Notes under the pieces: model-generated | What the model was told of the DNA's origin: nothing | What the model saw: only the letters and a program-made list of their open reading frames with translations | Database searches by the model: none | NCBI GenBank assembly: GCA_030035585.1 | Contig: CM057462.1 | Coordinates: 118,849,234 to 118,913,233, forward strand | From: Dugong dugon | Taxonomy: Eukaryota; Chordata; Mammalia; Sirenia; Dugongidae | Direction: 5' to 3' | DNA length: 64,000 nucleotides | Shown: one piece after another, positions 34,323-45,174 of the stretch | How the letters are laid out: each line of letters opens with the position of its first letter | How positions within the stretch are numbered: the stretch's first letter is position 1 | Translations under genes and position numbers: made by a program

Positions 34323-34623
34323 AAAAACACTTTCCATTTAGAAATAAGAATCAGCAATTTAATAATGAACTAATGGAATAATTCAGATATGTATTTGAAC
34401 ACTTTTTTCACTTAACCAACTCCCAAAATGGTTCTACGAATGAAAGAGCACCTTACCACAACCGATTAAGTCAAACTCTACACATGAATTTTGAAACATC
34501 ACTCCAAAACATATGGGCAAATATTCCACATTTCAACAGCAATTAAATTAAAGCAAAATACCATTTCCACCTTTCAAGTTAGCAATGATTTGTTTTCAAA
34601 TGAGACTACTCACTGCTAATGAA

Positions 34624-34826
34624 ACCAGTTGCCATTGAGTTGATTCCAAATTACAGCAACCCTATGTGAGTCAGAACAGAACTGTGCTCCACACTGTTTT
34701 TTACAACACTGATCTTTCAGAAGTACACCACAAGGTCTTCTTCCAAGCCACCTCTGGGTGGACTTGAACCTCCAACATTTCAATTAGCAGCTGAGTGTGC
34801 AAACTATTTGCACCACCCAGAGACTC
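34624..34826 (-). mobile_element. AfroSINE-like SINE, long subfamily
   Basis: Reverse: 'agttgccattgagttgattc', 'agaactgtgctccacactg', 'ccacctctgggtggacttga', 'gcaccacccagagactc'. Confidence 0.88.
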
Positions 34827-34899
34827 TAAGTGCTAATGAGGGATGTTTTAACAGGTATTCTCATGTACCGCATATGAAAGTGAAAACTGACACAACCCC

Positions 34900-34985
34900 A
34901 GTTTATTATTATTATTCTCATTTTACAGATGGGAAAACTGAGTCACAAAGAACTTAAGCTTACCTCAAGGTTACATAATTTGGAA
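34900..34985 (-). mobile_element. MIR fragment
   Basis: 'cattttacagatgggaaaac' and 'tgagtcacaaagaacttaag'. Confidence 0.65.
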
Positions 34986-34989
34986 AAAG

Positions 34990-36290
34990 TTGATCAGAAA
35001 TCTGAACAGAAGTACAGTATTTTACTATATGTTGCAAAGAATTTTTTACATAGGATGTTCACAACTATATAAAATGCATCAAAAGAATTGGAAGACAAAG
35101 TTACAGATTAAAAGATTAGGTGAAAAAATTTGTAATGTATGTAACAAAGATTTAAAAAACAGCAAGAGATATAAACAGACAAGTGTCTAGTTAAAATATC
35201 CCAAGAGCTCAGTCTCTCTAATAATCAAGGATATGCAAAAAAAAGTTTAATAACATTCAATGAAAGTGCAATTATAATTAAAACAAGTACTCTTGAACTT
35301 TTCTGGTGAGGGTACAAAATGGTCCTTTTTTTTGGAGGACAATTTGGAGTTTCTAGCCCTGGCAGCACAATGGTCAAGAGTTCAGCTGCTAACCAAAAGG
35401 TCGGCAGTTTGAATCCACCAGCTGCTCCTTGGAAATCCTATGAGGAAGTTCCACTCTGTCCTACAGCGCCGGTATGAGACGGAATCGACCTGATGGCAAT
35501 GGTTTTTTTTTTTTTAAATAAAAACTTTAAATGAATATACTCTCTGACCCAGGAATTCTACTTCTAGGACTTGATTCTACGTAAAAAGTCACAAAAGCAC
35601 ACAATTTGTTCTAGGAAGTTTATTGCAACATTATTTGTAATAAGTGAAAACTAGAAACAGTTGAATGTTCACAGTAAGAGAATTATAAGTTAGGATATAT
35701 TTGTACTATAGAATATACTATTTGAAAACGGGGTAGAACCTGTACATCAATGTTCACTGCAGCACTTTTCACAATAGCCAAAAGGTGGAAACAAACAAAA
35801 TGTCCATCAGCAGATAAGCGGTAAAATTTGATATATACACACAATGGAATACTACTCAGCCATAAAGAGAAATGAAGTCCCGATGCATGACACTACATAA
35901 ATGAACCTTGAAAACATTATGCTGTGTGAAATAAGTCAGTTGCAAAAGGACAAATACCGTACGATTTCACTTAAATGAAATAAGCACATATGTAAAAACC
36001 AAAGATTATTAGTGGTTCCCAGGGGTGGGAGGAAGGGAAAAAAAGGGAATTTTTTAACAGGGGTCACTGAGTTTATGCTAATGGTGGCAGAATTATTTGA
36101 AATAGGATAGGATAATACACTTTTAAATGGAGAAAAACTAGATGCAGAAAAAAGTGCGTACACTTATTTATAGAAAAACTACTAGTAATGGGTAATTTGG
36201 GGAGAGGGATGTTACTTTTCATACTTTTGTTTGGATTTTTAATATTATGCTCCACTTTATTAATTGAAAAAGTAAAGAAAATATGAGTGT
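34990..36290 (+). mobile_element. Old LINE-1 ORF2 3' relic
   Basis: 'ctctgacccaggaattctac', 'ttcacaatagccaaaaggtg', 'acacaatggaatactactca' and 'gccataaagagaaatgaagt' are the L1 ORF2 C-terminus in the plus orientation (IAKRWK... and TMEYYSAIKRNE in other copies). A SINE is inserted at 35347-35515. The 5' part is decayed. Confidence 0.8.
35347..35515 (+). mobile_element. AfroSINE-like SINE inside an L1
   Basis: 'gccctggcagcacaatggtc', 'gctgctaaccaaaaggtcgg', 'gaatcgacctgatggcaatg' and a T-rich tail. L1 text resumes right after. Confidence 0.93.
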
Positions 36291-36359
36291 AAGGAAATAT
36301 TAGAAAATTGTATCAGTGGTCATCTCTAGACAGTGGCACTGCAGGTGTTATTTTTCCTT

Positions 36360-36550
36360 TTTAATGATGAGGATGTGTTATTATTACAACAGCCACTACA
36401 TACTGATTCCTTCCTACATAGCAGTCACTTTCTAGGTGAGTTAATACACCAAAGGCCACAACTTCAAGAAAGCTATTATCAGCTTCATTGTTTAGATGAA
36501 AAAGGAGGCAAAGAAACTGACTCTAAAGCATTGTGTCAATTTCTTAGCCT
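36360..36550 (-). mobile_element. Probable MIR relic
   Basis: Weak match to MIR in reverse ('ggaggcaaagaaactgactc'). Confidence 0.3.
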
Positions 36551-36777
36551 CATGGGAAACCACTAAAATTTAAGAAAATCAACCCCTGATTAAATTCTTG
36601 AGTGAAAGACATAATGCAAGAAGTCCAATTTGCAACCCCAGAGACCTGGGATGCTCCCAAATAATAAAGAATATAAATTTGGGTTCTAAATCCAGAATAT
36701 ATACTGAATGTAATATTCTTGGAAAAACTCTCCCAGAAACAGTTATGAATCTCAAAAAAACAAACACACACACAAAA

Positions 36778-36942
36778 CAAAAAAAAACAAACCCTTTGCT
36801 GTCAAGTCAATTCCGACTCATAGCGACCCCACAGGACAGAGTAGAACTGCCCCAAAGGGTTTCCAAGGAGTGGCTGGTGGATTCCAACTGCTGACCTTTT
36901 GGTTAGCAGCTGAGCACTTAACCACTGTGCCACCAGGGCTCC
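36778..36942 (-). mobile_element. AfroSINE-like SINE, near consensus
   Basis: 'tttgctgtcaagtcaattcc', 'ccttttggttagcagctgag', 'gccaccagggctcc': complete reverse copy with an A-rich tail at 36760-36790. Confidence 0.95.
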
Positions 36943-37326
36943 AAAATCTAAGAGTCCCTAGAGACACAAAAATATTATATTTGAGAATGTAAATTCTTTA
37001 GCTTTGAGAACTAAGCTCTGATGACAATCATTTTGAATTGTTTCCTCCAGAAAACACATTTTACATCTGATAAAGCACAAATCAGTTATCTTAAAATTCA
37101 AACAGCTCTTGTCAATTTCTAAATATGCCAGTTTCCAAATGCACAAAGGAACAGTCTCATATTTGATAAATGCAAGACATTATTTCACTCTTGGGAACCA
37201 ACCAGGAAAAAGATAAACCACTTCTATAAATATTTATAAGTCTTAAACATACACAATAAATGGATAGCAACATCTTATAATAATACAACATCCTTTGAAA
37301 AGCTGGAAGGTTTATTAGAACAATAA
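36943..37326. other. No gene or clear repeat
   Basis: Nothing recognised. Confidence 0.35.
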
Positions 37327-37513
37327 TTCTGATGGTTCTGTCTTTTCAATTTATGGAGTAATATAATTGGAAGGGAATCTCAGAGTTTACCCAGTCCAAC
37401 AGGCTAATCATACAGGTGAGATCCAGAGAAGGGAAGTGATTTAGACCAGGTAAACTCTAAGATTTCCTTCCAATTATACTATTCCATAAACTGAAAAGAC
37501 AGAGCCATCCGAA
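37327..37513. repeat. 64-bp inverted duplication with 59-base loop
   Basis: Bases 37327-37390 and the reverse complement of 37450-37513 agree at 57 of 64 positions, with no gaps. The loop contains 'gagatccagagaagggaagt', reminiscent of old mammalian repeats. The 11% divergence means the duplication is not recent. Confidence 0.88.
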
Positions 37514-37681
37514 TTGTTCAACGTCCCAATAGTTACTCAGGCTGAAGGAGAATCAAATATTCTAGCCCTCCATCCAGAATCTTGACTTCTGAAAGGTATT
37601 ATCCAATAATTTAATTAGTTACTTAACAATACTTTGAGACGCTGTTCTCTGTGGTATTGGGGCCTTCTCATCCCAACACTT

Positions 37682-37903
37682 TCAGAAAGCAGCAAAGTAG
37701 ACTATTTTCTTATCTCTCTCAGATTCATCATCAGAGTAAATGTTCTCAAAGTCCTGTTCTACCCTTTTGTCCACTTTTAAATGAAATCTTATTTGGAATC
37801 CCAAGATAGAAAGGATTATAAAAACAGTCGCTCCAGTTAAAGGAATGTAGAGGCCCTTCTCTGACTCACCACTTTGTCCCTGAAGCCCCTGAAATACTTC
37901 CAT
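37682..37903 (-). CDS. 73-codon ORF with one membrane segment (unproven)
   Basis: From ATG 37903 (context 'gtaccATGG', G at +4) to TGA 37682. The product has a short polar N-terminus; a hydrophobic stretch at about residues 20-36 ('LTGATVFIILSILGFQIRF'); a basic patch; then an acidic tail ('DFENIYSDDESERDKKIVYF'). This is the layout of a small single-pass membrane protein, but I do not recognise a family. It lies in the sense direction of ZNHIT6, downstream of exon 5, so it is most likely in an intron. It could be a processed copy of an exon, an old repeat, or chance. Confidence 0.25.
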   Translation of the reverse strand: MEVFQGLQGQSGESEKGLYIPLTGATVFIILSILGFQIRFHLKVDKRVEQDFENIYSDDESERDKKIVYFAAF

Positions 37904-37954
37904 GGTACCTCAGGTCTCAGAGAAACATAGTTTATTTTTAATGTATGAGAGTGT

Positions 37955-38120
37955 TCTAGAGCACTACTACTCAAAGTATACTTCTAAACCTATCAGCATC
38001 ACGGGGGAGCTTGTTAGAAATGCACAACATCAAACTCCAACCAAGGCCTACTGAACCACAATCTGCTTACTAACAAGATCCCTAGGAGATTCATATGCAC
38101 ATTAACATTTAAACAGCTTC
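37955..38120 (-). mobile_element. MER5A-like hAT element
   Basis: 'gagcttgttagaaatgcaca', 'aggcctactgaaccacaatc' and 'gattcatatgcacattaaca' match MER5A in reverse. Confidence 0.8.
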
Positions 38121-38399
38121 TCAAAGGAAATCAAGAAAATGTGTGTGCACACGCACATACACACTACAATGCCCAAATTTTTATTAACAGGTTCACGTGA
38201 CATAAAATTACTGTCAAAATGTTATAAAAGGTTTCTAAAGGCTTATTCTCAATTTGTGCTGTTATCTTGGTATGGACCAATAACAAAGAGCTCACAGACC
38301 ACACTTTGGATAGCAATGCTCAGAGCAAACCAGACCTTAAAGGATGTTCCTGATCAAATCAGAGCAACAGATATGTTAACAAAGAAGTTAGAAACTTAC

Positions 38400-38503
38400 T
38401 TCTTATCAAAAAATGTTGAATTCTCTTTTCTCTTGGTAAATCCATTGGGCAGAAGTTTTAAGCAAATACCTTGCCTCCGGGCACGGTTTTTCAGATAGTA
38501 CAT
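38400..38503 (-). CDS. ZNHIT6: ZNHIT6 exon 5
   Basis: The acceptor 'ttattag' precedes ATG at 38503; here this encodes an internal methionine. The exon reads '[20 protein letters not shown]' and then '[14 protein letters not shown]', plus two bases, with donor 'AA|gtaagt'. 104 bp, entering in phase 0 and leaving in phase 2. It is a basic segment following the zinc finger, very close to the human protein as I remember it. The retained frame and splice sites argue for a working gene. Confidence 0.93.
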
Positions 38504-38582
38504 CTAATAACCAAAAACAGACACATTAAGTTTAAAATGCCTTAATTTTCAAAAGTGAGTAAAACAATGTTCAGCAAAATAA

Positions 38583-38800
38583 CAGTTAATATTTACTGAC
38601 TGATTATCATGCATCACAAACAGTGAGCAGTAATAACTCATTTACTCTTCACAACATTACTATGAGATAGCAACTATTATCACTCTATTTTAGCAATGAG
38701 AATTAATGATATTGCAACATTATATAGCTATTTTTGAGAGGTAGAGCCTGCATTCAAACCCAGGTCTGTCTAATTCCAGAGTCTATGCTTTTAACCATAC
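38583..38800 (-). mobile_element. MIR SINE
   Basis: 'ataactcatttactcttcac', 'ctgcattcaaacccaggtct': reverse MIR in intron 4. Confidence 0.75.
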
Positions 38801-38912
38801 ACTTCATAAGCCAAAAGGATTTCACGGGAATTAAAAAAAAAATACAGGTCACTTGGCAATTATAGGAGCTACTTACACAGTTCTTTACTTCCCTTTTTCT
38901 GACTGTTTTATT

Positions 38913-39845
38913 ACATGTTGTTGTTAGGTGCCATGGAGTCAATTTCAACTCATAGTGACCCCATGTGAGAGTCAAACTGCCCCACAGGGTTTTCTAGGCT
39001 GCAGTTGTTTTTTTTTTTAAATTATTGTACTTTAGATGAAGGTTTACAGAACAAACTAGCTTCTCATTAAACATTTAGTACACATATTGTTTTGTGACAT
39101 TGGTTACCAACCTCACATGTCAACACTCTCCCTTCTCGATCTTGGGTTCCCAATCACCAGCTTTCCTGTCCCCTCTTGCCTTCTAGTCCTTGTCCCTGGG
39201 CTAGTGTGCCCCTTTACTCTCATTTTGTTTTACGGGCCTGTCTAATCTTTGGATGAAGGGTAAACCTCAGGAATGACTTCATTACCGAGTTAAAAGGGTG
39301 TCCAGAGGTCACACTCTTGGGGTTCCACCAGTCTCTGTCAGGCAAGTAAGTCTGGTCTTTTTTTGTGAGTTAGAATTTTGTTCTACATTTTTCTCCAGCT
39401 CTGTCTGGGACCCTCTTTTGTGATCCCTGTCAGGGCAGTTGATGGTGGTAGCCAGGCACCATCTAGTTGTACTGGACTCAGTCTGGTGGAGGCTGTGGTA
39501 GTTGTGGTCCATTAGCTCATTGGACTAATCTTTCCCTTGTATCTTGTTTTCTTCATTCTCCCTTGCTCCCAAAAGGGTGAGAGCAGTGGAGTATCTTAGA
39601 CGGTTGCTCATAAGCTTTTAAGACCCCAGATGCAACTCACCAAAGCAGAATGCAGAACATCTTCTTTATAAATTATGTTATGCCAATTGAGCTAGATGTT
39701 CCCCGAGACCATGGTCTCCACAAAGGCTGAAATTTTTACAGGAGCAAATTGCCAGGTCTTTCTCCCATGGAGCTGCTAGGTGGGTTTGCACTGCCAACCT
39801 TGTGGTCAGCAGCTGACTGCTTAACCACTGCACCACCAGGGCTCC
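38913..39845 (-). mobile_element. AfroSINE-like SINE split by an L1
   Basis: The left part 38913-39004 ('gttgttgttaggtgccatgg' to 'tttctaggctgcag') and the right part 39724-39845 ('aggctgaaatttttacagga' to 'gcaccaccagggctcc') form one SINE. 'aggctg' occurs at both edges of the inserted L1. Confidence 0.9.
39005..39723 (-). mobile_element. 5'-truncated LINE-1 (3' UTR only)
   Basis: Starts at poly-T, then 3' UTR text shared with the L1s at 16840 and 57640 ('cttttaagaccccagatgca' near 39615). It stops at 'gaccatggtctccacaa', well before ORF2. Confidence 0.88.
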
Positions 39846-39880
39846 AAACCCATTGCCATCGAGTCTATTCTCACTATCTG
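39846..39880 (-). mobile_element. SINE 3' fragment
   Basis: 'aaacccattgccatcgagtc' directly abuts the head of the previous SINE. Confidence 0.65.
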
Positions 39881-40439
39881 TATGCCTTTATCACTCAATA
39901 GGTGGCTCACTCGAGGAGAAACCAGGGTACTGCCTAGTATAAGGCCTAACTCAAAAGGAGTCACTGTTATGGGTAGCAGAAAACTGGGATATGAGAACAT
40001 TCTGACTGTGATATGTGTCACTCCAATAATCACCTGGGCTGGATAAGCTGAACTAGGGAACCTCAGAGAATGGTGAAAGAAGTATCATTACATTTCAGTT
40101 AAGTCAAGAAAGAAGGATCACTCAAGGAAAAGGCAAAGAAAACGCCAAGTTTTTTTGTTAAGTGAATGAGGATCTAGGATTTGCAGTGAAAAAGACAATC
40201 AAGCCATAAGCCAAGAAAAAGGAAGACCCTTTCATTGGCTAACTAGGAAAATGATTTAAGAAAGTACATGTAATTTCATAACTTTTAAACTAATAATTTA
40301 TAGTACTTTGGCTTCAATAATAGTAGCAATAAGATGGACCAACTCTCCCGCTGAAAACATCTAAGAATACCTGATAATGGGAGGAAATACATACACACAC
40401 ACACACACACACGTATGTATATATAAAGATCAGATTAAG
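39881..40439. other. Intron 4 sequence, no repeat recognised
   Basis: No gene feature. An (AC)n run lies at 40392-40412. Confidence 0.4.
40392..40412. repeat. (AC)n microsatellite
   Basis: About ten AC units in ZNHIT6 intron 4. Confidence 0.85.
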
Positions 40440-41525
40440 AGCATCAAGAAGCTGACAAAATTATTCAGAAATAGCAGGCAAATACTTGACCATATACTGG
40501 GCCATACAAACAAGTCTCATTAAATTTTGTAATGAATTCAGAGAGAATATGGTCTCTGATCAAAATGCAATTACGCCAAAAATAAAGTATTCAGAAAATC
40601 CCCAAATTAATTAAGAAACACAAACTAAACTACCCACAGATCAAAGAAGAAATCATTAAAAAATGCTCTACTTCAAAACTTTTGGGATATAAATCAAGCA
40701 ATACTTAAGAGAGAAATTTATATTCTTAAATGTATATATGAGAAAAGAATAAAGATTAAAAAGTAATGAGCCAATCATCTATCATAACAAATTAGAAAAA
40801 GACCAAAAAAAAAAACCAGAAGGAAATAATAAAATTCAGAGAACACATGAACAAAACATAAAGCAAACATGTAATAGCAACTGATTTAGAAAAAGACACA
40901 AATAACCAAAATTACAAATGAAATGGTTACAAGTTCTGCAGACATATTAAAAAAAAGAAGAATATTATGAAAAACTTTATGCTAATAAATTGACAACTTA
41001 GATCAAATGGACAAATTCTTAAAAAACGTAGTTTACCAAAACTGGCTCAAGACCTATAAAACCTGAAGAGTCCTATAATTATTAAAGAAATTACCTAGTG
41101 GCCAAAACTCCAAGCCCATATGGGTTCACTGACAAATTCTACAAACTCTAGAGGAAGAAAGAATTCCAATATTAGTCAGTGCTTCCATGAACAGAATGAG
41201 AATATTCCCAACTAATTTTATGAGGTCAGCATCACATAGATACAACCAGAATACAAAAAAGGAAAATTAGATGTCAGTCTCAAGAACAGATAAAAAAATG
41301 AACAAATGAGTAGACAGAAATGCACACACACACATATAATGCAATTAAATTCTGCAATGTATACAAAGCATGACGTATCACGATCGTAATATATCACGCC
41401 AGATTAGCTTAAATACGAAAATCAATTAATGCAGATCACCATATTAAATTAAAATAATCAAATAAAAAAGTATTTGATCAAATATAAAACCAATTCATGA
41501 TAAAACCTGTTAACAAACTAGGATC

Positions 41526-41680
41526 CTCCTCCATTGCTGTTGAGTCGATTCTGACTCATAGAGACCCTATAGGGCAGAGTAGAACTGTCCCATAGGGTTT
41601 CCAAGGAGCAGCTGGTGGATTTGAACTGCCGACCTTTTGGTTAGCAGCAAAGCTCTTATCCATTGTGCCACCAGGGCTCC
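41526..41680 (-). mobile_element. AfroSINE-like SINE with target duplication
   Basis: From 'ctccattgctgttgagtcga' to 'gccaccagggctcc'. Both flanks read 'aacaaactaggat' (13 bp, about 41513-41525 and 41681-41694), a clean target-site duplication made by L1-type insertion. Confidence 0.95.
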
Positions 41681-41808
41681 AACAAACTAGGATAGAATAA
41701 AAAAATCAAATAAATGACTTCAGCAAAATATTTAAAAGCAAACATCACCTTAATGGTGAAATACTGAAAGCTTCCCCTGTGAGATGAGGAAGAGTAAGAC
41801 AAAAATGT

Positions 41809-42449
41809 TGTGCAGAAAAGAGCTAACACAACAGGCCTGAGACTACTATCCTCTGAAAAGTCCATTTGCAAAACTGGCCCTTGGTTAGCATCTGGGAACT
41901 TGCCTTGTAAATAATCCCCTAAAAAAAACCAAACCAAACCCGTTGCCATCATGTCGGTTCTAACTCACAGCGACCGTACAGGACAGAGTAGAACTGCTCC
42001 ATAGGGTTTCCAAGGAGTGGCTGGTGGATTCGAACTGTCGACCTTTTGGTTAACAGTCATAGCATGAACAATGTGGTTTATGCTGAACACCTGCTTTCCT
42101 TTTGGGAGTCTGGAAATTTAGTACACGCTAGGAAGAGGGCACCTATATCCTCCAATAAAAACCTTGAGCACCGAGTCTCTAATAAGCTTCCCTGGTAGAC
42201 AACACCTCACACATATTGTCACAACTTATTGCTGAAGGAATTAAGTGTGACTCCACTGGAAGAGAACTCCTGGAAGCTTACACCTAGTTTCCTCTGGACT
42301 TTTGTCCTATGCACCTTTTCCCTTTGCTAATTCTACTATATATGCTTTCACTGAATTAAATCTTAACCATGAGTATGACTATATACTAAGCCCTGAGTCC
42401 TTCTACTGAATCACTAAACCTGGGAGTGGGCCCAGGGATCCCTGATACA
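41809..42449 (+). mobile_element. Solo LTR of an ERVL-type element
   Basis: Starts 'tgttgtgcagaaaagagcta' and ends near 'gggatccctgatacag'. Internal marks: 'gcaaaactggcccttggtta', 'tttgggagtctggaaattta', 'cctccaataaaaacc' (poly-A signal) and 'tctctaataagcttccctgg'. No internal retroviral genes are present. A reverse SINE (41923-42062) interrupts it. Confidence 0.75.
41923..42062 (-). mobile_element. 5'-truncated SINE in an LTR
   Basis: 'accaaaccaaacccgttgcc' to 'ccttttggttaacagtcata'. The tRNA-like head is missing. Confidence 0.9.
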
Positions 42450-43470
42450 GATGTCTACCATCATCACTAGGATCTAACATTGAATTAGAAGTACTAGTTA
42501 TTCCAAAAAGGCAAGAAAAAGAGATAAAAAGAATAAGGATTAGAAAGAAAGAAACAAAATTGTGATGGACTGCTTACAGAGAAAGTCTCAAAGAATCTAC
42601 ATACAAGATACTGAAACACATATTTATATGGTTGCTCACTATAAAAAATAAAAATAAAAAATCCCATTCCTGTACGCCAGCTAAACATAATAAAAAAAAA
42701 CTAAAAAGAAGGTATTGTTTAAGATAGCATCAAAAAATAAAGTGCTCAAGAATAAATCCAACAAGACCTCTACTGAGAAAATATAGAGAGAGACATTAAA
42801 GAAGACCCAAAAAAATGGACAGATACAAGACAGTCAAGGATTTAAAGACTCAAATTGTAAAGAAGTCAAATCTATAGATTAACAAAAAAGCTGACCTTCA
42901 AAATAAATGCAATCTCAATTAAAATTCCTGGCTGAGGGTTGGGGTAGGGTAGGAGGCTGCAGAATCAACAAGCTAATTCTTTCTTAATATTTGACACTGA
43001 AAAGTCATACTCTAGAAAAAGAACAAGGTTGGAAGCTTCATTCTATCAAATCAGAGTTTCAGTAAAAAGCTACAGTAATTGGTAAAGGGATAGAAAAGCA
43101 TTTAATGGAACGGAACAGACAGGTTAGAAACAGATTCAAGTATATATGGATTGCATGATACGTAACAAAGGTGGTCCTGCAGAGCAGTAGGGAAAAGATG
43201 ACCTTTCCAATAAATGGTGCTAAGAAAAGTGGATATCCACATAGGGAAGTAAATTAAATTGTGCCTCCACTTCACGTAATACACAAAAATCAATTCCAGG
43301 TAATTTAAAGCCATAAATGTGAAAGGCAATACTATAAAGCTTTTAGGAAATAATTATGAAAGAATATCTTTAAGACTTTAAGGCAGGAAAAGATTTCTTT
43401 AAAAAGACATAAAACCACAAACTATAAAGGAAACAAATGATAAATTAGACTACATTAAATTAGAAATATC

Positions 43471-43516
43471 TATAGGGTCGCTCTGAGTCAATGGCAATGA
43501 GTTTTTTTTTTTTTTA
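43471..43516 (+). mobile_element. SINE 3' fragment
   Basis: 'tatagggtcgctctgagtca' then 'atggcaatgag' and poly-T. Confidence 0.7.
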
Positions 43517-44252
43517 ATCCACTAAGACACCACAGAGTAAAAAGACAAGCCACAGAAAGGGAGAAAGAATTTATAACACATGCTACTATCAACTGGCATT
43601 CAGGAAATACATAGAATCTCTACACACCAGTGGTAAGAAAAAGAAAAGTTGACTATTAACAATGGATAAACAAAAAACTTGAATATGTACGTCACAGAAG
43701 AGGAAATCCAAACGGTCAATAAAATATTTTAAAGGTGCTTAACATCTCATTAGGATTCATAGAACTACAACTTAAAAATCACAGTAACACTATACAGTGA
43801 TCAGACTGACAAAAATTTTAAAACTCTGATCGAATCAAGTATTGGGGAGAATGTGACAACAGATAGACACTAGTAGTGGGGATGTAAACTGATACAATCA
43901 CTTTGGAAAATGTTTTAGAAACAACGGAACCAAAGATGTGTTTACCTCTACAACAAAGCAATTCCACAACAGCACAACAAAGCAATTCCATAATAGTATC
44001 ATAGAGTTTTTTCCTCCTTTAGTCCTTCCTTTTTCTTTATTATAGAAAATCCAAAGTGCATGAACAGTAAAATGGATAAGTTGTCATATAGTCATATGAT
44101 AGAAAACTATTTAGAAATTCTTAATTTCTTAATATTTGAACAGAATTGCAAAATGCACTCAATAGCCATACTCTAGAAAAAGAATAAGGTGGACAATTTA
44201 CTCTATCAGATAGTGAGTTTCAGTAAACTGCTACAGTAATTGAGAGAATGTA

Positions 44253-44395
44253 CCATATTTTTACGGAAATAATGCACACATTACGCTTTTTGCCAACTGC
44301 ACAACCCCTTCACGCATTATTTTCCTAGGCACGCTATGCACATTATATCTGTGGGTGAGATATTTATGTGGGCACATAATTTGCGAAAAATACAG
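44253..44395. mobile_element. Small Tc1/mariner-like MITE, 143 bp
   Basis: TA at 44251-44252 and 44396-44397 bound the unit. The left end 'ccatatttttacggaaataa' and the reverse complement of the right end 'ctgtatttttcgcaaattat' agree over about 28 bases with few differences. No coding capacity. I cannot name the family. Confidence 0.65.
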
Positions 44396-44837
44396 TAGCA
44401 CTGGATAAGGGACAGATAAGTGGGTAGCAAGGAACTTCTGGGAAGCTTCTAATGATCTACTTCTAGATTTAGATGTAGTTACATGGATGTTTACTTTATA
44501 ATTATTCATCAGAGTGCATTTTCCATTTTATGCATTTCATAATAAAAAAGTAATTACTTATCTTTAAGTAGAATTTTGATTATGCCTAATTAAGCTGGAT
44601 GAAAAATAGAGTTGATACATAATAATTTTTCTTTCAGATATATGTACTGTCATGTCTGTACCAAAAATACCAATAAAAAAAGGCGTTTAAAGGTATTAAA
44701 ATTCTGTAACTCAACACTAAAAAGGCTTCTGGAAAATGAACATAACCCTATACAATGTGATTTAATCACACTACTAAATTATTTCCAGAATACTAGTATT
44801 ATATACATACATACGTACATATTACATATATACATCT

Positions 44838-45057
44838 AGGGAGCCCTGGTGGTGCAGTGGTTAAGCGCTGCGCTAACCAAAAGGTCAGTGGTTTGAATCC
44901 ACCAGCCGTTCTGTGGGAGAAAAATGTGGCAATTTGCTTTGGTAACAATTACAGCCTTGGAAACCCTATGGGGTAGTTCTACGCTGTTTCTACCCTGTTT
45001 CATAGCCACTTTGAGTCAGAATCAGACTTGACAGCAATGAGTTTGGATTTTGGTTTA
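44838..45057 (+). mobile_element. AfroSINE-like SINE, long form
   Basis: 'gggagccctggtggtgcagt' (A box), 'ggtttgaatccacc' (B box), 'gccttggaaaccctatgggg', and the tail 'gagtttggattttggttta'. Confidence 0.95.
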
Positions 45058-45174
45058 TACATATATGCTTTAAATTGTTTAGTACATACAGAAATGAAAG
45101 AGTATGAAAACTAAACGTATTGCAAAGATCCAAGTCCTGTTAGTTCTTCCTTTAAAACTGGAATCTAATCATTC

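Larger units (their letters stand above)
40440..44245 (+). mobile_element. Old LINE-1 ORF2 relic with nested insertions
   Basis: Plus-strand L1 text: 'aaagaagaaatcattaaaaa' (40640), 'agagaggaagaaagaattcc'-like text near 41150, then 'aataaggattagaaagaaag' (42530), 'aataaatccaacaagacctc' (42750) and 'aaggaaacaaatgataaatt' (43430). An LTR (41809-42449) and two SINEs are inserted in it. A second copy of part of it follows at 44150-44245. No open frame remains. Confidence 0.8.

Noticed and set aside
41341..41400. Short near-palindrome 'gacgtatcacgatcgtaata' as a regulatory site
   Set aside because: It lies in degraded L1 sequence, the symmetry is imperfect, and no site of this type is expected there.
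44838..44910. Possible tRNA gene
   Set aside because: The A and B boxes belong to the SINE head. No cloverleaf with a paired acceptor stem, and SINE body follows directly.
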